Assembly: GCA_026014615.1 (NCBI GenBank)
Contig: JAOZHZ010000004.1
Span: 1 to 64,000, forward strand
Direction of reading: 5' to 3'
Source of the DNA: Candidatus Bathyarchaeota archaeon
Lineage (GTDB): Archaea; Thermoproteota; Bathyarchaeia; Bathyarchaeales; Bathycorpusculaceae
DNA length: 64,000 nt
Below, one piece after another: positions 8,356 through 18,084 of the stretch. The notes under the pieces are model-generated. The model had not been told where the DNA came from and did no database searches. It saw nothing but the letters and a program-made list of their open reading frames with translations. Position 1 is the first letter of the stretch; every line of letters begins with the position of its first letter. The position numbers and the translations under genes are program-made.

Positions 8356-9353
8356 GACCAACTCGCTTTACTCTTCCAAAGTAAATAGCCGAAGAACGGC
8401 GTACCAATAAGTGCAGTTAGAATGCCTAAGGGGATTTCGCCAGCCGTCACCGTCCGCGCAATGTCATCAATTATGACGAGGTACGCGGCGCCTACCAAAG
8501 CACTGACTGGAATCAGCTTTTTGTAGTCAGGTCCAACCATCATCCTGCCTATATGTGGAATTACTAGTCCCACCCAGCCGACAATTCCACTTATGCATAC
8601 AGCTGAAGCGGTCGCAATGGTACAGCATGCTACTATGATGGCGACCACAAGCCTTAGGTCTACGCCAAGCGCACGCGCCTCATCTTCCCCCATAGCCAAG
8701 ATGTTTATTCTCCAACGAACCAGCATAATACCTACTATCCCCGCAAAAATGACGGGAATTGCTACCTGCATAGTGCTTGCGGTTACCGAAGAAAGAGAAC
8801 CCATAAGCCAGAAAACGATAGCAGGCAACGTGTCCGTAGGGTCTGCGATGTACTGCAAAAAAGAAACAAGAGCAGAAAAGAAAGAACCAACGATAATTCC
8901 AGACAATACAAGAGTTAAAGCAGAAGACCCCTTGTAAATTCGGCTCATAGCAAACGACGCGACAACCGCAATGATCCCAAAAGCAAACGCGAACCCTTGG
9001 ACAACAACCGCGCCAGCAGCCATGGTTAAGGCTAAAGCGGCGCCGAACCCAGCACCAGACGACACCCCAAGCTGATATGACGAGACCAAAGGATTCTTGA
9101 AAAGCCCCTGAAACGCCGCGCCTGACACTGCCAAAGCTGCACCTACCAGCATAGCGGCGATTACTCGGGGAAGACGAATATTGAAGATAATATTGGTGAC
9201 CACAGAGTCAGAAGAATTATTCAAGAACAAAGCGCTAAAAACAGCGTCTACGGGAAGAGAATACCTGCCTACAGAAATAGACACCAAAAAGGTAACAAAC
9301 AACAAGCCGATTAAGAGTAATAAAAGAAACTTGTGATTTAATTCAAAGCGCAT
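8352..9353 (-). CDS. btuC: ABC transporter permease, BtuC/FecCD family
   Basis: A 333-residue polytopic protein of the FecCD family. The diagnostic segment RLPRVIAAMLVGAALAVSGA (about 55-75) is followed by FKNPLVSSYQLGVSSGAGFG. The coupling-helix region LVIPHIGRMMVGPDYKKLIP and the end GEIPLGILTALIGTPFFGYL are typical. About ten membrane helices are expected. It ends in TGA at 8352, overlapped by the ATPase start. Its partners are the binding protein at 10226 and the ATPase at 7582. Confidence 0.92.
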   Translation of the reverse strand: MRFELNHKFLLLLLIGLLFVTFLVSISVGRYSLPVDAVFSALFLNNSSDSVVTNIIFNIRLPRVIAAMLVGAALAVSGAAFQGLFKNPLVSSYQLGVSSGAGFGAALALTMAAGAVVVQGFAFAFGIIAVVASFAMSRIYKGSSALTLVLSGIIVGSFFSALVSFLQYIADPTDTLPAIVFWLMGSLSSVTASTMQVAIPVIFAGIVGIMLVRWRINILAMGEDEARALGVDLRLVVAIIVACCTIATASAVCISGIVGWVGLVIPHIGRMMVGPDYKKLIPVSALVGAAYLVIIDDIARTVTAGEIPLGILTALIGTPFFGYLLWKSKASWS

Positions 9354-9368
9354 CAGCGATTTCTCTTT

Positions 9369-10223
9369 TCAGCGGTTTGTGTTTTTCCACCAGAAAATGC
9401 CCCATAAATCAGGGGTGTCAAGCAAGTTACGTTCATTCTCTGCGTGATGTTTCATGATGGCTTCTTTTTCTTCAGAATTGAATTTTTCAATCCAGTCCAG
9501 CCACTTCAGCAACCCCGCAGAATCATCGGACCTTCGCTTCGCAAACGATAGAACCTCAAAGTTAGGGCGAATACCCATCTGATGCAACACGTTATACAGG
9601 ATGATGTGGTTAGGATGCGGCTGATAGTCTTTGCCAAGTAACCTGAACAGTTCTGAATCGTTGTCGCCCCCCAAACGAAAAGTCACATAAACTCTTTTTC
9701 CAACCTGAGTCATCTTGCTTAGAGCCTCCACAAGATTCCAGTCCTGTGATGTCTTGCCATTTATCGTCTGTTCTCGCACTCCAAGCAGACTTATCGAATT
9801 TGAAGAAATCACCACGTCATATTCCCTTTTGATGTCAACGCCGACCTGAACAGTTCGCCAAGCCTTGTTAACACACGTGATGTTCCGTAAATTCTGCGGT
9901 TTCATGTTCTCACATAATACTTCAAGCATACCGGGTGCGGAGTCAACAGCAGTAACGGTTTTGGCTACTTTAGAAAAAGGGAGGGAAAGAACTCCCGGGC
10001 CACAGCCAATGTCAAGCACGGACTCTTCGGCAGTTACGGCGGTGAGGGCAATGAGTGCCTGGTAATACTCTGGATTGGAGTATTGAAGGTAGTCTTTAGC
10101 TTGGCTAACACTCCATTGTTTCAGACGTCCATTTTTATCGTAGGCTATTGCATAGCACTTGCTCATCATGTCCTGCCAAAGTTCGTGCCAGTCTGTATCA
10201 GTGCGGAGCGTTTTGTGGGTCAT
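9369..10223 (-). CDS. Class I SAM-dependent methyltransferase in a metal-uptake operon
   Basis: The 284-residue protein has a Rossmann-type SAM site, ESVLDIGCGPGVLSLPFSKV (about 66-85), followed by acidic motif II TVTAVDSAPGMLEVL. The substrate is not evident. It sits between the substrate-binding protein (3 bases away) and the permease (15 bases away), so it is clearly part of the operon. A role in modifying the imported chelator or a corrinoid-related compound is inferred from this position. No Cys-rich radical-SAM motif is present. Confidence 0.8.
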   Translation of the reverse strand: MTHKTLRTDTDWHELWQDMMSKCYAIAYDKNGRLKQWSVSQAKDYLQYSNPEYYQALIALTAVTAEESVLDIGCGPGVLSLPFSKVAKTVTAVDSAPGMLEVLCENMKPQNLRNITCVNKAWRTVQVGVDIKREYDVVISSNSISLLGVREQTINGKTSQDWNLVEALSKMTQVGKRVYVTFRLGGDNDSELFRLLGKDYQPHPNHIILYNVLHQMGIRPNFEVLSFAKRRSDDSAGLLKWLDWIEKFNSEEKEAIMKHHAENERNLLDTPDLWGIFWWKNTNR

Positions 10224-10225
10224 GG

Positions 10226-11248
10226 CTAAAGCGCGGGTCCCGTGTAATCTATGCCGTAAACAGTTTGGTAGAAGTCGTTGGCTTCTTGATTCATGTCGAT
10301 GCCGCTGAACTTGTCAGGATAGAACTTTGACGCCATATACTCTATTGCCAGTATTGCTCTAAGTGAACCGAAATCCCAGCCATCTTCAGGCATAGCGTAA
10401 ACCTTGCCAGTTTTTATAGCAGAGACATCCTGTATGCGCCCGTCATTTAGTATGTCATCAATTGAGGTGCCTGTCAGCGTAAATATGACGTCGGGGTTCC
10501 AGACAAGTAACTGCTCTGAAGACACTTCCGGCAGCCAAGTCGTTAGTTCCGCACCAACGTTAATGCCCTTAGCCGTGACGATCTGAGCATGCTCAAAGGT
10601 TGTTCCGCCGTACACATGGAAAGCATCGTGCGAGCAGAAGTACGCTTTAATTTGGTCACCAGCACTTACGTCTCCAACTGTTGAGTCAACTTTGTCAAGA
10701 ACAGATTGAATGTAAGAAGCAACAGTATCCGCCTTGTCTTCTTTGCCTACAACCTCTGCGATTATATTCAAGTCCCTAGTGAAATTCCCGATCTCCTCAA
10801 AGTGCGCAACAACCACGGTAAGATCAGCTTCTCTTAAAGGGTCGACCCAACTCAACCGTCCATAGCCGCCAACGAAAACCACGTCCGGCTCCAAAGCAAC
10901 GATTTCCTCCAAGTTTATCGATCTCCCAGAAACAGGCACTGTCAAATCCATCAATTGAGGACAGCATGAAGCAATGTATGCACCAAAACCTGTCCCGCCC
11001 GCAGTGTAGTCATCAATAGCTACCAGCTTGTCTTCGGCACCAAGTACAACCATCATCTCCACAATCCCAGAGCGCAACGCAACAACACGTTGAACATCCG
11101 CGGGCACTTCAACTGAAGTTCCAGTAGAGTCGATTATTGTTCTAGTTTCGGGAGTCCCTTGTGGGTTAAGTGCGAAGAAGTATACTCCGCCAATGCTTGA
11201 AACTGCCACAATAGCGATTAGAATGCTTGCTACTAACCATTTGTTCAT
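10226..11248 (-). CDS. btuF: ABC transporter substrate-binding protein, BtuF/FhuD type
   Basis: About 340 residues. An N-terminal hydrophobic anchor (WLVASILIAIVAVSSIGGVY) is followed by the two-lobed periplasmic binding fold of the helical-backbone class (TroA/BtuF): RTIIDSTGTSVEVPADVQRV, then LEEIVALEPDVVFVGGYG, and QLLVWNPDVIFTLTG in the second lobe. The start was set to ATG 11248, which follows GGTGA at 8 bases; GTG or TTG codons upstream are less likely. Protein would be membrane-tethered outside the cell. First gene of the operon btuF-methyltransferase-btuC-btuD. Confidence 0.85.
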   Translation of the reverse strand: MNKWLVASILIAIVAVSSIGGVYFFALNPQGTPETRTIIDSTGTSVEVPADVQRVVALRSGIVEMMVVLGAEDKLVAIDDYTAGGTGFGAYIASCCPQLMDLTVPVSGRSINLEEIVALEPDVVFVGGYGRLSWVDPLREADLTVVVAHFEEIGNFTRDLNIIAEVVGKEDKADTVASYIQSVLDKVDSTVGDVSAGDQIKAYFCSHDAFHVYGGTTFEHAQIVTAKGINVGAELTTWLPEVSSEQLLVWNPDVIFTLTGTSIDDILNDGRIQDVSAIKTGKVYAMPEDGWDFGSLRAILAIEYMASKFYPDKFSGIDMNQEANDFYQTVYGIDYTGPAL

Positions 11249-11254
11249 TTTGTT

Positions 11255-11284
11255 CACCGTTATGTTTTTCCATACCAAACGGTG
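11255..11284 (-). promoter_or_regulatory. Inverted repeat in the btuF leader
   Basis: Perfect 7-base arms CACCGTT and AACGGTG, spaced by 16 bases, flank the leader just upstream of the btuF start; the left arm contains the ribosome site GGTGA. A TATA-like TTATTAAATAG lies about 10-20 bases further upstream. The repeat could be an operator or a translational control hairpin for metal uptake; this is inference. Confidence 0.4.
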
Positions 11285-11338
11285 CTATTTAATAAAACTT
11301 GCCCCAAAAAAATCACAAAAAATATGAAAAAAGCAAAC

Positions 11339-12073
11339 CTACGCGCATAAAAGCTCCTGTAACAGCTTTATCGCAGACCAAGCAGCAAGCGCGCTGGTAT
11401 GGGGGTTATCTGGATGAGGGTCATTTGCAAACCGCAAGAACATCTCGCCAAACTTCCACTTTAACGTGATCTCATGGGTGTTGCGTTCAACGTTCGGGTC
11501 GGAAATCACCTGCACCTTCACCCGCGCAGGCTTCACTGTGAGTGCTAAGGTGGCGGCAACGTTCATAGCTCTGGGAAACTGTCTTGCTGCCTCTTCGGCT
11601 GTGCCCTCGTAAACGACCTCAGGCTGCCTGTTATTTTTCTCAAAGGCACGAGGGTTTTTGCGTGACGCCAACACAACCTCATTCACTCCAACCAACGCTG
11701 CATTGGAGATGGCATCTAAACCTCCGATGGCTCCCGAAGGCACATACACCCTGCTCAAATCCACATCTAAATCCAGCAACGCACCCGTACTCAAAACAAT
11801 CAACTCAATGCCTTCAGCGGCGATTTTAGGCGCGTACTCTTTGACCGCCTGCTGCGAAGCTGCCTCCACAATAACAGAGGGGTTGCGTTTGAGCAGTTCC
11901 TCAAAGCTGTCCACGATGGTTACTGGAAACTTCAGGGCTGCCTTCAGCTGCTCCGCTTTTGCCTTGTCAACGTCAAAAACGACCAGTTCATCACAAACGA
12001 CCAGTTTACGTTCGATGGCTTCCGCAAGAACCGTGCCGATGGCGCCACACCCGATTAACCCAACGGTTTTCAT
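11339..12073 (-). CDS. nadX: L-aspartate dehydrogenase
   Basis: The enzyme oxidises L-aspartate to iminoaspartate with NAD(P), feeding quinolinate and NAD synthesis. The 244-residue protein begins with a Rossmann motif MKTVGLIGCGAIGTVLAEAI. It contains the family segment VYVPSGAIGGLDAISNAALV (about 110-130) and the C-terminal DPNVERNTHEITLKW with the catalytic-region His. Length is normal for archaeal aspartate dehydrogenases. It lies 5 bases after valS, so the pair is probably co-transcribed. No nadA or nadC is in the window. Confidence 0.87.
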   Translation of the reverse strand: MKTVGLIGCGAIGTVLAEAIERKLVVCDELVVFDVDKAKAEQLKAALKFPVTIVDSFEELLKRNPSVIVEAASQQAVKEYAPKIAAEGIELIVLSTGALLDLDVDLSRVYVPSGAIGGLDAISNAALVGVNEVVLASRKNPRAFEKNNRQPEVVYEGTAEEAARQFPRAMNVAATLALTVKPARVKVQVISDPNVERNTHEITLKWKFGEMFLRFANDPHPDNPHTSALAAWSAIKLLQELLCA

Positions 12074-12078
12074 CGTGT

Positions 12079-14574
12079 TCAGCTCGGTTTAGGCTTCTTC
12101 TGGACAGGCTGATAATCCGCTTTGAAGCGTACTGTGGGGAACTGCATGACTTCACGTCCGTTGCCGTCCTCGGGCAAAACCATCAGGGCTTCGACTTTGA
12201 GGGCGCCTACGATGTCGGTTTTTCCGTCTTCAAGGGCTTCCGCTGCGGAGTGGTCGCCCGCGTAAACCGTCAACGTCTTAATCGGCGTGTTCAAAGACAT
12301 GCGTTTTTCGGCTTTTTCGCGTCTGACTTCGCCTATGAACTCCACAATAACGTCACCACGTTTCTCGGCGTGTTCATCCACGGCGGCTTGGTTGAATTCG
12401 GGCCAAGGCGCCAGTTGCAGGCTTGTGTAGCCCTTGTCAGCAGCGTACAGGGTCTGGTAAATCTCCTCCGTCAAGTGAGGAACCACGGGAGAAAGCATCT
12501 GCAAAACACGGAACAGTACTTCGTAGAGCGTGTATTGTGCGGCGGTTTTTTGGGCTTGCCCGTGTACTTCGGGTCGGTAGAGGCGGTCTTTGGCGGCTTC
12601 CACGTAAGAGTCACAAAAGACATGCCAAGTAAAGTTGCGAAGCTCCTCCACGGCAAGGTTGAATTGACATTTTTCGAAGGCATCGGTGACTTTTTGGATG
12701 ACTTTCTCGGTTTTACTCAGCATCCACTTATCCAAAGCTTGCAGCTCCAGCGCCGAGGTATCTTTGATGGGCTGGTAGTCCTCAAGGAGTTTGCTGGCAA
12801 AGCCCGACACGTTCCACAGTTTCACAAGGAAGCGCCTGCCGTATTCGACATCTTGGACGCGGTAAGGAATGTCTGAACCCGTTGCTCCTCCACCAGCAGC
12901 CCACTGACGGATGGCATCGCTGCCGTATTTGTTAAGGGCTTCGGGTGCAGCAGCGTAGTTTTTAAGAGATTTACTCATTTTTCTGCCGTCTTGCCCCAAA
13001 ACCATGCCGTTGATGAGCACACTCTTGTAGGCTGTCTGATCGAAGAGTGCCAAATGGCGTACCATGAGGTAGTATGCCCAGGTTCGGATGATGTCGGTTC
13101 CTGACGGGTGCAGGTCCGCGGGGAAAAGCCGTTTCCAGTCGGCTCGGTCAGGCCAACCCGCATGCACCGCACAAGTGATTGAGCTGTCCATCCATGTGTC
13201 GAAGACGTCGGTTTCGCCTGTGAATTCGGTTCCGCCGCATTTGGGGCACTTGTCTATGCGTGGTTCTTCCAGTTTGGGGTCTATGGGCACCCATTCAGGC
13301 TCGGCAAGGATGAGTTCGCCGCAGGTTTTGCAGTACCACACAGGAATCGGCGTGGCGAACAGGCGTTGGCGGCTGATGACCCAGTCCCAATCCAGCGACC
13401 GCGCCCAATCCACCAACCGATTCCGCATGTAATCAGGATACCAGACGACTTCGTTGGCGGCTTTCTCCACCGCATCCGTCAAGTCGCGGCTCTTCATGAA
13501 CCACTGTTTGCGCTCCAAAATCTCCACATGCGCCTTGCAGCGGTCACAAACGCCCACTTCATGCTGGATTTTTTCAGTGTGATCCAGTAAGCCGGCTTCG
13601 GTGAGATCTTGGACAATGGCGGCGCGGGCTTGGTTTATGGTTAAGCCTTGGTATTTGCCGCCGTTCTCGTTAATTCGGCCGGTCTCCGTCAGGAGCATGA
13701 TGACGGGGAGTTTGTGTTTCATGACGGTTTTTACGTCTTCCTTATCGCCGTAAGTACAAATTTGCACCACGCCTGTGCCGAATTCTGGGTCAACGGATTC
13801 TTCGGCGATTATGGGTACGGTGCGGTTGACGAGGGGCACCACGATGTTTTTGCCGATGTACTTGTTGAAGCGTTGGTCGGTGGGGTTGACTTCGACGGCG
13901 ACGCAGGCAGGGATGAATTCGGGTCTGGACGTGGCAATCATCAAGTGCTGGTCTGTGCCTTTCAGCGGGTAACGAATGTAATGCAGGACGCCTTCGCGTT
14001 TGACGTGGTCAACTTCGGCGTCGGCTATGGCTGTTTCGTCACGGGGACACCAATTCACGGGATGCTTGCCCCGATACAGGTAGCCCTTCTTATGCAGCAA
14101 AATGAAGCTCAACTGCGTGCGGCGCCAGTAGTCGGGGTCCATGGTTTTGTATTCGGTGGTCCAGTCGATACTGCAGCCCAACTTCAAGATGCCTTCCTTC
14201 ATCATCGCAATGTACTTTTCAACCAGCGCCATGCACATTTTGCGGAATTGGTCAGGGGGCAGGTCGCGTTTACGGATGTTGTTGGCTTTTTCAACTTGGA
14301 TTTCGATGCCTAAGCCGTGGCAGTCCCATCCCTGCGGAAACAGCACGTTATAGCCGCGAAGGCGTTTGTATCGGGCGACTGTGTCAAAGTATGTCCAGTT
14401 GAGGACGTTGCCCATGTGAAGCTCACCTGAGGGGTAGGGCGGTGGCGTGTCGATGCTGTAGGGTGTCCGCTTGGTGTCGTTCCAGTCGTAGCGGTAGATG
14501 CCCATTTCTTCCCATTTCTGTTGCCATTTGCGTTCGATTTCAATGAAGTTATATTCTTTCGGCAGAGGCTGCAT
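12079..14574 (-). CDS. valS: Valyl-tRNA synthetase
   Basis: Class I synthetase charging tRNA-Val. HIGH-type motif PPPYPSGELHMGNVLNW near residue 40, CP1 editing domain (VNWCPRDETAIADAEVDHV), a zinc-like pair CKTCGEL / CPKCGGTEF near 430-465, and KMSKS in GRKMSKSLKNYAAAP. The C-terminal helical anticodon-binding region is present (VEAAKDRLYRPEV), but there is no long coiled-coil tail. At about 831 residues it fits archaeal-type ValRS. The start was set to ATG 14574 after GAGGAAC; an upstream in-frame TTG/GTG would add about 20 non-conserved residues. Confidence 0.95.
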   Translation of the reverse strand: MQPLPKEYNFIEIERKWQQKWEEMGIYRYDWNDTKRTPYSIDTPPPYPSGELHMGNVLNWTYFDTVARYKRLRGYNVLFPQGWDCHGLGIEIQVEKANNIRKRDLPPDQFRKMCMALVEKYIAMMKEGILKLGCSIDWTTEYKTMDPDYWRRTQLSFILLHKKGYLYRGKHPVNWCPRDETAIADAEVDHVKREGVLHYIRYPLKGTDQHLMIATSRPEFIPACVAVEVNPTDQRFNKYIGKNIVVPLVNRTVPIIAEESVDPEFGTGVVQICTYGDKEDVKTVMKHKLPVIMLLTETGRINENGGKYQGLTINQARAAIVQDLTEAGLLDHTEKIQHEVGVCDRCKAHVEILERKQWFMKSRDLTDAVEKAANEVVWYPDYMRNRLVDWARSLDWDWVISRQRLFATPIPVWYCKTCGELILAEPEWVPIDPKLEEPRIDKCPKCGGTEFTGETDVFDTWMDSSITCAVHAGWPDRADWKRLFPADLHPSGTDIIRTWAYYLMVRHLALFDQTAYKSVLINGMVLGQDGRKMSKSLKNYAAAPEALNKYGSDAIRQWAAGGGATGSDIPYRVQDVEYGRRFLVKLWNVSGFASKLLEDYQPIKDTSALELQALDKWMLSKTEKVIQKVTDAFEKCQFNLAVEELRNFTWHVFCDSYVEAAKDRLYRPEVHGQAQKTAAQYTLYEVLFRVLQMLSPVVPHLTEEIYQTLYAADKGYTSLQLAPWPEFNQAAVDEHAEKRGDVIVEFIGEVRREKAEKRMSLNTPIKTLTVYAGDHSAAEALEDGKTDIVGALKVEALMVLPEDGNGREVMQFPTVRFKADYQPVQKKPKPS

Positions 14575-14956
14575 GCAGATTGTTCCTCGTTTAATGTGAT
14601 GGCTTAGGAGAACTTGAAAACCACCTAAAAACATTATCCCATTCTAAATGAAGCCTTCATAGAACCTTCGTCAGCACACACTAAAACCGTGCCCCAAAAG
14701 TGCATTGGTCGAATGCCTAATCGGTAGTACGCAATGGTCTCCAGAGCTTGCTAGAAGCGCCAAGTATCTTGATGAGGATATTGTCCAGCCCAAACGTTTC
14801 GTCCATTTTTAACTATGCACTTCTAAAGGCTACAGTAGATATAACACCGTGGCATTTCTCTGCCCATTATTTTTAGGAGAACTTTTTACAAATGTGGAAT
14901 TTTTTTACTTTAACGATGACAAGTCATAAAAGCGTTAAATAACAAATTGAACTGCC
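14575..14956. other. Intergenic region, no gene seen
   Basis: Between the divergent valS and TIR genes I see no supported coding frame or RNA. A TATA-like GTTAAATAA at 14933-14941 lies close to the TIR start. The valS ribosome site lies at the left end. Confidence 0.5.
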
Positions 14957-15541
14957 ATGACTTCCGTGCGGCAAATATTCGTATCCCACAGTAAGCATGA
15001 CAAAGATATAGTCGCCTCTTTTGACAAAGTATTTGCTAGAACTGGCGTAAAATCTGCGTGTATGGAATTTGAGGATGTTAGCGCACCCGAATGGTTTAAA
15101 ATAAAAAATACGATAAACGAGTCAAAAGCCGTTTTTGTTCTGTTAGGTCCAAACGTGCGTTCCTCGATCTATACACAGAACTGGATCGCATTTGAAGTAG
15201 GATTAGCGTGTGCACTTGGCAAAGGGGTTTGGGTATTTGAGCAACTTAACTCCAAAATAGTTGACTTTCCCATCCCATACGTTACTAACTACATGGTGTA
15301 TAATCTTGAGGAGCAAGGACACTTTGAATATGTTAGGGAGATAATTGAGGGCTTAAGAGACAAAGCCCAGGTTGTTTGGAGCGCAGTTGACGAGGTCCAC
15401 CATGAGGTGCCCAAGGGAACGAAGGTGCAATGTCCTCATTGCCATTCCAAATTCTCATTGCATCCACGTCGTCTAGTTTTCCTGAAGTCCTTGAATTGTC
15501 CCTCATGTAGGCAATCGTTTACTCCAAAAAAACTCTTCTGA
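14957..15541 (+). CDS. TIR-like domain protein with C-terminal zinc ribbon
   Basis: Residues 1-130 form a TIR-like fold: RQIFVSHSKHDKDIVASFD at the N-terminus, FVLLGPNV in the middle strand, and NWIAFEVGLACALGKGVWVF, which carries the Glu at the position of the TIR NADase catalytic residue. Residues 155-185 hold CPHCHSKF and CPSCRQSF, a four-Cys zinc ribbon. Prokaryotic TIR proteins often act in antiviral NAD+-depleting systems; here no partner gene is adjacent, so that role is inference. No Shine-Dalgarno site precedes ATG 14957, consistent with a leaderless message. Confidence 0.75.
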   Translation: MTSVRQIFVSHSKHDKDIVASFDKVFARTGVKSACMEFEDVSAPEWFKIKNTINESKAVFVLLGPNVRSSIYTQNWIAFEVGLACALGKGVWVFEQLNSKIVDFPIPYVTNYMVYNLEEQGHFEYVREIIEGLRDKAQVVWSAVDEVHHEVPKGTKVQCPHCHSKFSLHPRRLVFLKSLNCPSCRQSFTPKKLF

Positions 15542-15755
15542 ACATCTCAGGTAAACAAACGATAAAATATCAAAGCGCCTCTTAGCTGTAGGTTGCGGCT
15601 TATCATGGTACAGTCTACGTTAATTGGCGCCCAATTGCTAATTAAGGGGCACTTTTTGGTAAGGCTTTTTTTTAAGTGCCTGTTCTTGTTGGAGAACGCC
15701 CTGTTCTTTGGGGAGAGCTAAATTAACCCAACCTAACATAACAGTAGGTGGAACC

Positions 15756-17849
15756 TTGAAACGAAACGTGGTTGTCCTTCTTTCACTTGTTGCGTTGGCG
15801 ATTTTAGTTACGGGCACAGTTGTCTATAGTCAAATAAGCAACAACCATACCCAACCACCAGCGGCTTCGCCTTCAACGGAACCCCTGCAGCCCCGCCCTA
15901 GTTCAACAGCGACCACAAGCCCTACACCCTTCTCGCTTGCTCCTCCAAAGGCTTCTTCAGCTTCACCTTCCACTGAACCTTTACCTATTGACCCGTTAAC
16001 TACAAGCAATTTACCGCTTACTCCTACTGTCTTTGACCTTGTGGTTCCTGACGACTATTCATGCATTCAGGAAGCTGTTGACCACGCGGTTGAGGGTGCA
16101 GCTATTCTGGTGAGGACGGGTGTGTACAATGAGTCAGTAACCGTCAACAAGCCGGTGTGGCTGGTGGGAGAAGATAATCAAACAACAATCATCGACGCCC
16201 ACAGCGTAGCTCCAGACCTTTGCATCCTTGTGGACAACGTTAACGTTACGGGTTTCTGCATGGTAAACACCGCCATTCCAGCACAAGGCAACTGGATGTT
16301 TTATTGGGATTACGTTCCCGCAAAGCAACTGCAGAATATTCAAATAAGCGGTGCCAGCGGCTGCCACATCTACCACAACATTTTGCAAAACAGCAGCGTC
16401 GGCGTGGACCTTGCGGACTCAAAAGGTAACTGTGTGTTTGAAAACGAGTTTTTGGGCAACGGGGAAGCCGTTTACATTTCAGGGGGCAGCCACTTTGTCG
16501 CGAATAACCTGATTGCAAACCGTAACGGCGGAGGCACAGGATTAGTGGTTGCTTCAAACAACAACACCATAATAAACAACACCATCACCGAGGGGACAGG
16601 CGGAGTCTGGTTTAAATCGGGTGAAAACAACACCCTCAAGGGCAACAAGCTCCAAGGCAATTTTATCAGCTTGCTCATGGGCTCAACGGAGCCATGGCTA
16701 GACTACGATAACTATGTGGATTCTTCAAACACCGTCAACGGCAAACCCGTCTACTACTGGATAGACAAAACCAACAAGACTGTGCCGTCGGATGCGGGTG
16801 CTGTCATATTGGTTAACAGTACGGGCATGATAATCAAAGACTGTGTTCTTCCGCAAAGCACATACGGGATAACACTTGTGAACACCAACCAGTCCACGGT
16901 TGAAAATAATCAGCTTGCCGCTTTAGATCCCGCGCAACTCGAACAGTACCACACACCCGGCGTTCCCCTGTATATCCTATTGCTGAACAGTTCGGGCAAC
17001 CAGTTGAACAGCAACCGAGCCGCTCTATGGCTGAACTCTTCTTTGACAAACATGTTGATGCACAATACGGGGGTTATTCGGCTCAGTGGTTCAGACAATA
17101 ACCAAATCACCCAGAATAACGTGACCAAAATCGGCTTCACGGCTATTGACTGGTCAGGCATTGTTCTAAGCAAGTCCTCAAACAACACCATCAGCGAAAA
17201 TGACATTTGGGGCAACAGCGCAGGCGTAGGAGTAAATGGGGGCGCCACGTTCAACCGCATAAGCGACAACGACATTTATGGGAACGCTCAGGGAGGCATC
17301 GTACTTGGAACCATGGGTTCGGGAACCAAAAACAACCTCATCTACGGCAATAATATAACCGACAACGACAACGAAGGCATACTCGACTCCGCCTTCGGCA
17401 CCCAAATCATAGGCAACAACATCCCAAAGAACAGCGGCAACGGCATTGAATTGAGTAACAGTGTCAACTGTACAATAAAGGGAAATGTTATCGAAGGCTT
17501 CTTCTTTGGAATGTTCCATAACAGTGCGATTAACTGCACCGTGGTTGCTAACAACGTTAGTTTGAACACGAGATATGGGCAGTACGGCATCTGGTTCCAA
17601 TCTGATGTAGCAGGAACTTTCTACCACAACAACTTCATATCCGCCATAAGTTTTGACCACTCCAACTACACCGCTAACGTCTGGGACAACGGCAAAGAAG
17701 GCAACTGGTGGTACTTCTACACAGGAACCGACGCAGACGGCGACGGCATAGGCGACACACCCTACGAAATCGGACCCAACAACATCGACCGCTACCCCCT
17801 AATCAAACCATTCGACATCACCAAAGCCATTCCCCAAACTCCACCATAA
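15756..17849 (+). CDS. Secreted right-handed beta-helix (NosD-like) protein
   Basis: About 697 residues. A signal peptide/anchor (VVLLSLVALAILVTGTVVYS) is followed by a Pro/Ser/Thr-rich linker and a long beta-helix built from PbH1 repeats such as NNNTIINNTITEGTGGVWF and SSNNTISENDIWGNSAGVG. The end, ADGDGIGDTPYEIGPNNIDR, is a common NosD-type cap with a Ca-binding-like DxDxDGxGD. The start TTG 15756 follows GGTGG. It lacks the C-terminal anchor of the protein at 4138, so it is likely held by the N-terminal helix or released. Confidence 0.8.
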   Translation: MKRNVVVLLSLVALAILVTGTVVYSQISNNHTQPPAASPSTEPLQPRPSSTATTSPTPFSLAPPKASSASPSTEPLPIDPLTTSNLPLTPTVFDLVVPDDYSCIQEAVDHAVEGAAILVRTGVYNESVTVNKPVWLVGEDNQTTIIDAHSVAPDLCILVDNVNVTGFCMVNTAIPAQGNWMFYWDYVPAKQLQNIQISGASGCHIYHNILQNSSVGVDLADSKGNCVFENEFLGNGEAVYISGGSHFVANNLIANRNGGGTGLVVASNNNTIINNTITEGTGGVWFKSGENNTLKGNKLQGNFISLLMGSTEPWLDYDNYVDSSNTVNGKPVYYWIDKTNKTVPSDAGAVILVNSTGMIIKDCVLPQSTYGITLVNTNQSTVENNQLAALDPAQLEQYHTPGVPLYILLLNSSGNQLNSNRAALWLNSSLTNMLMHNTGVIRLSGSDNNQITQNNVTKIGFTAIDWSGIVLSKSSNNTISENDIWGNSAGVGVNGGATFNRISDNDIYGNAQGGIVLGTMGSGTKNNLIYGNNITDNDNEGILDSAFGTQIIGNNIPKNSGNGIELSNSVNCTIKGNVIEGFFFGMFHNSAINCTVVANNVSLNTRYGQYGIWFQSDVAGTFYHNNFISAISFDHSNYTANVWDNGKEGNWWYFYTGTDADGDGIGDTPYEIGPNNIDRYPLIKPFDITKAIPQTPP

Positions 17850-18084
17850 CACCTTCGTTCCTCTTTTTCTCCAAAAACCCGCAAGCTACACGGCACACTC
17901 TGAAAAGCAAATCAAAACCAACCTGCCAAGACACAGCAAATAACACTTCCAAAAGCTGAGTATAACAAAAAGTCACAGAAAATCACTAAAAATACTCAAT
18001 TTGTTTCTGCTTACAAATTCACAAAAGACCAACACGACAGAAAACTAAAATACCGCCCTGAAAACAGTATCTTCATCAAAGGTA

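Noticed and set aside
11959-12876. Long open frame (305 codons) on the plus strand
   Set aside because: It runs antisense across aspartate dehydrogenase and valS and has no recognisable domain.
13648-14313. Long open frame (221 codons) on the plus strand
   Set aside because: It is antisense to valS, whose motifs are certain; it has no family features.
17178-17660. A 160-codon frame on the minus strand
   Set aside because: It is antisense to the beta-helix gene, whose repeats and signal peptide are clear.
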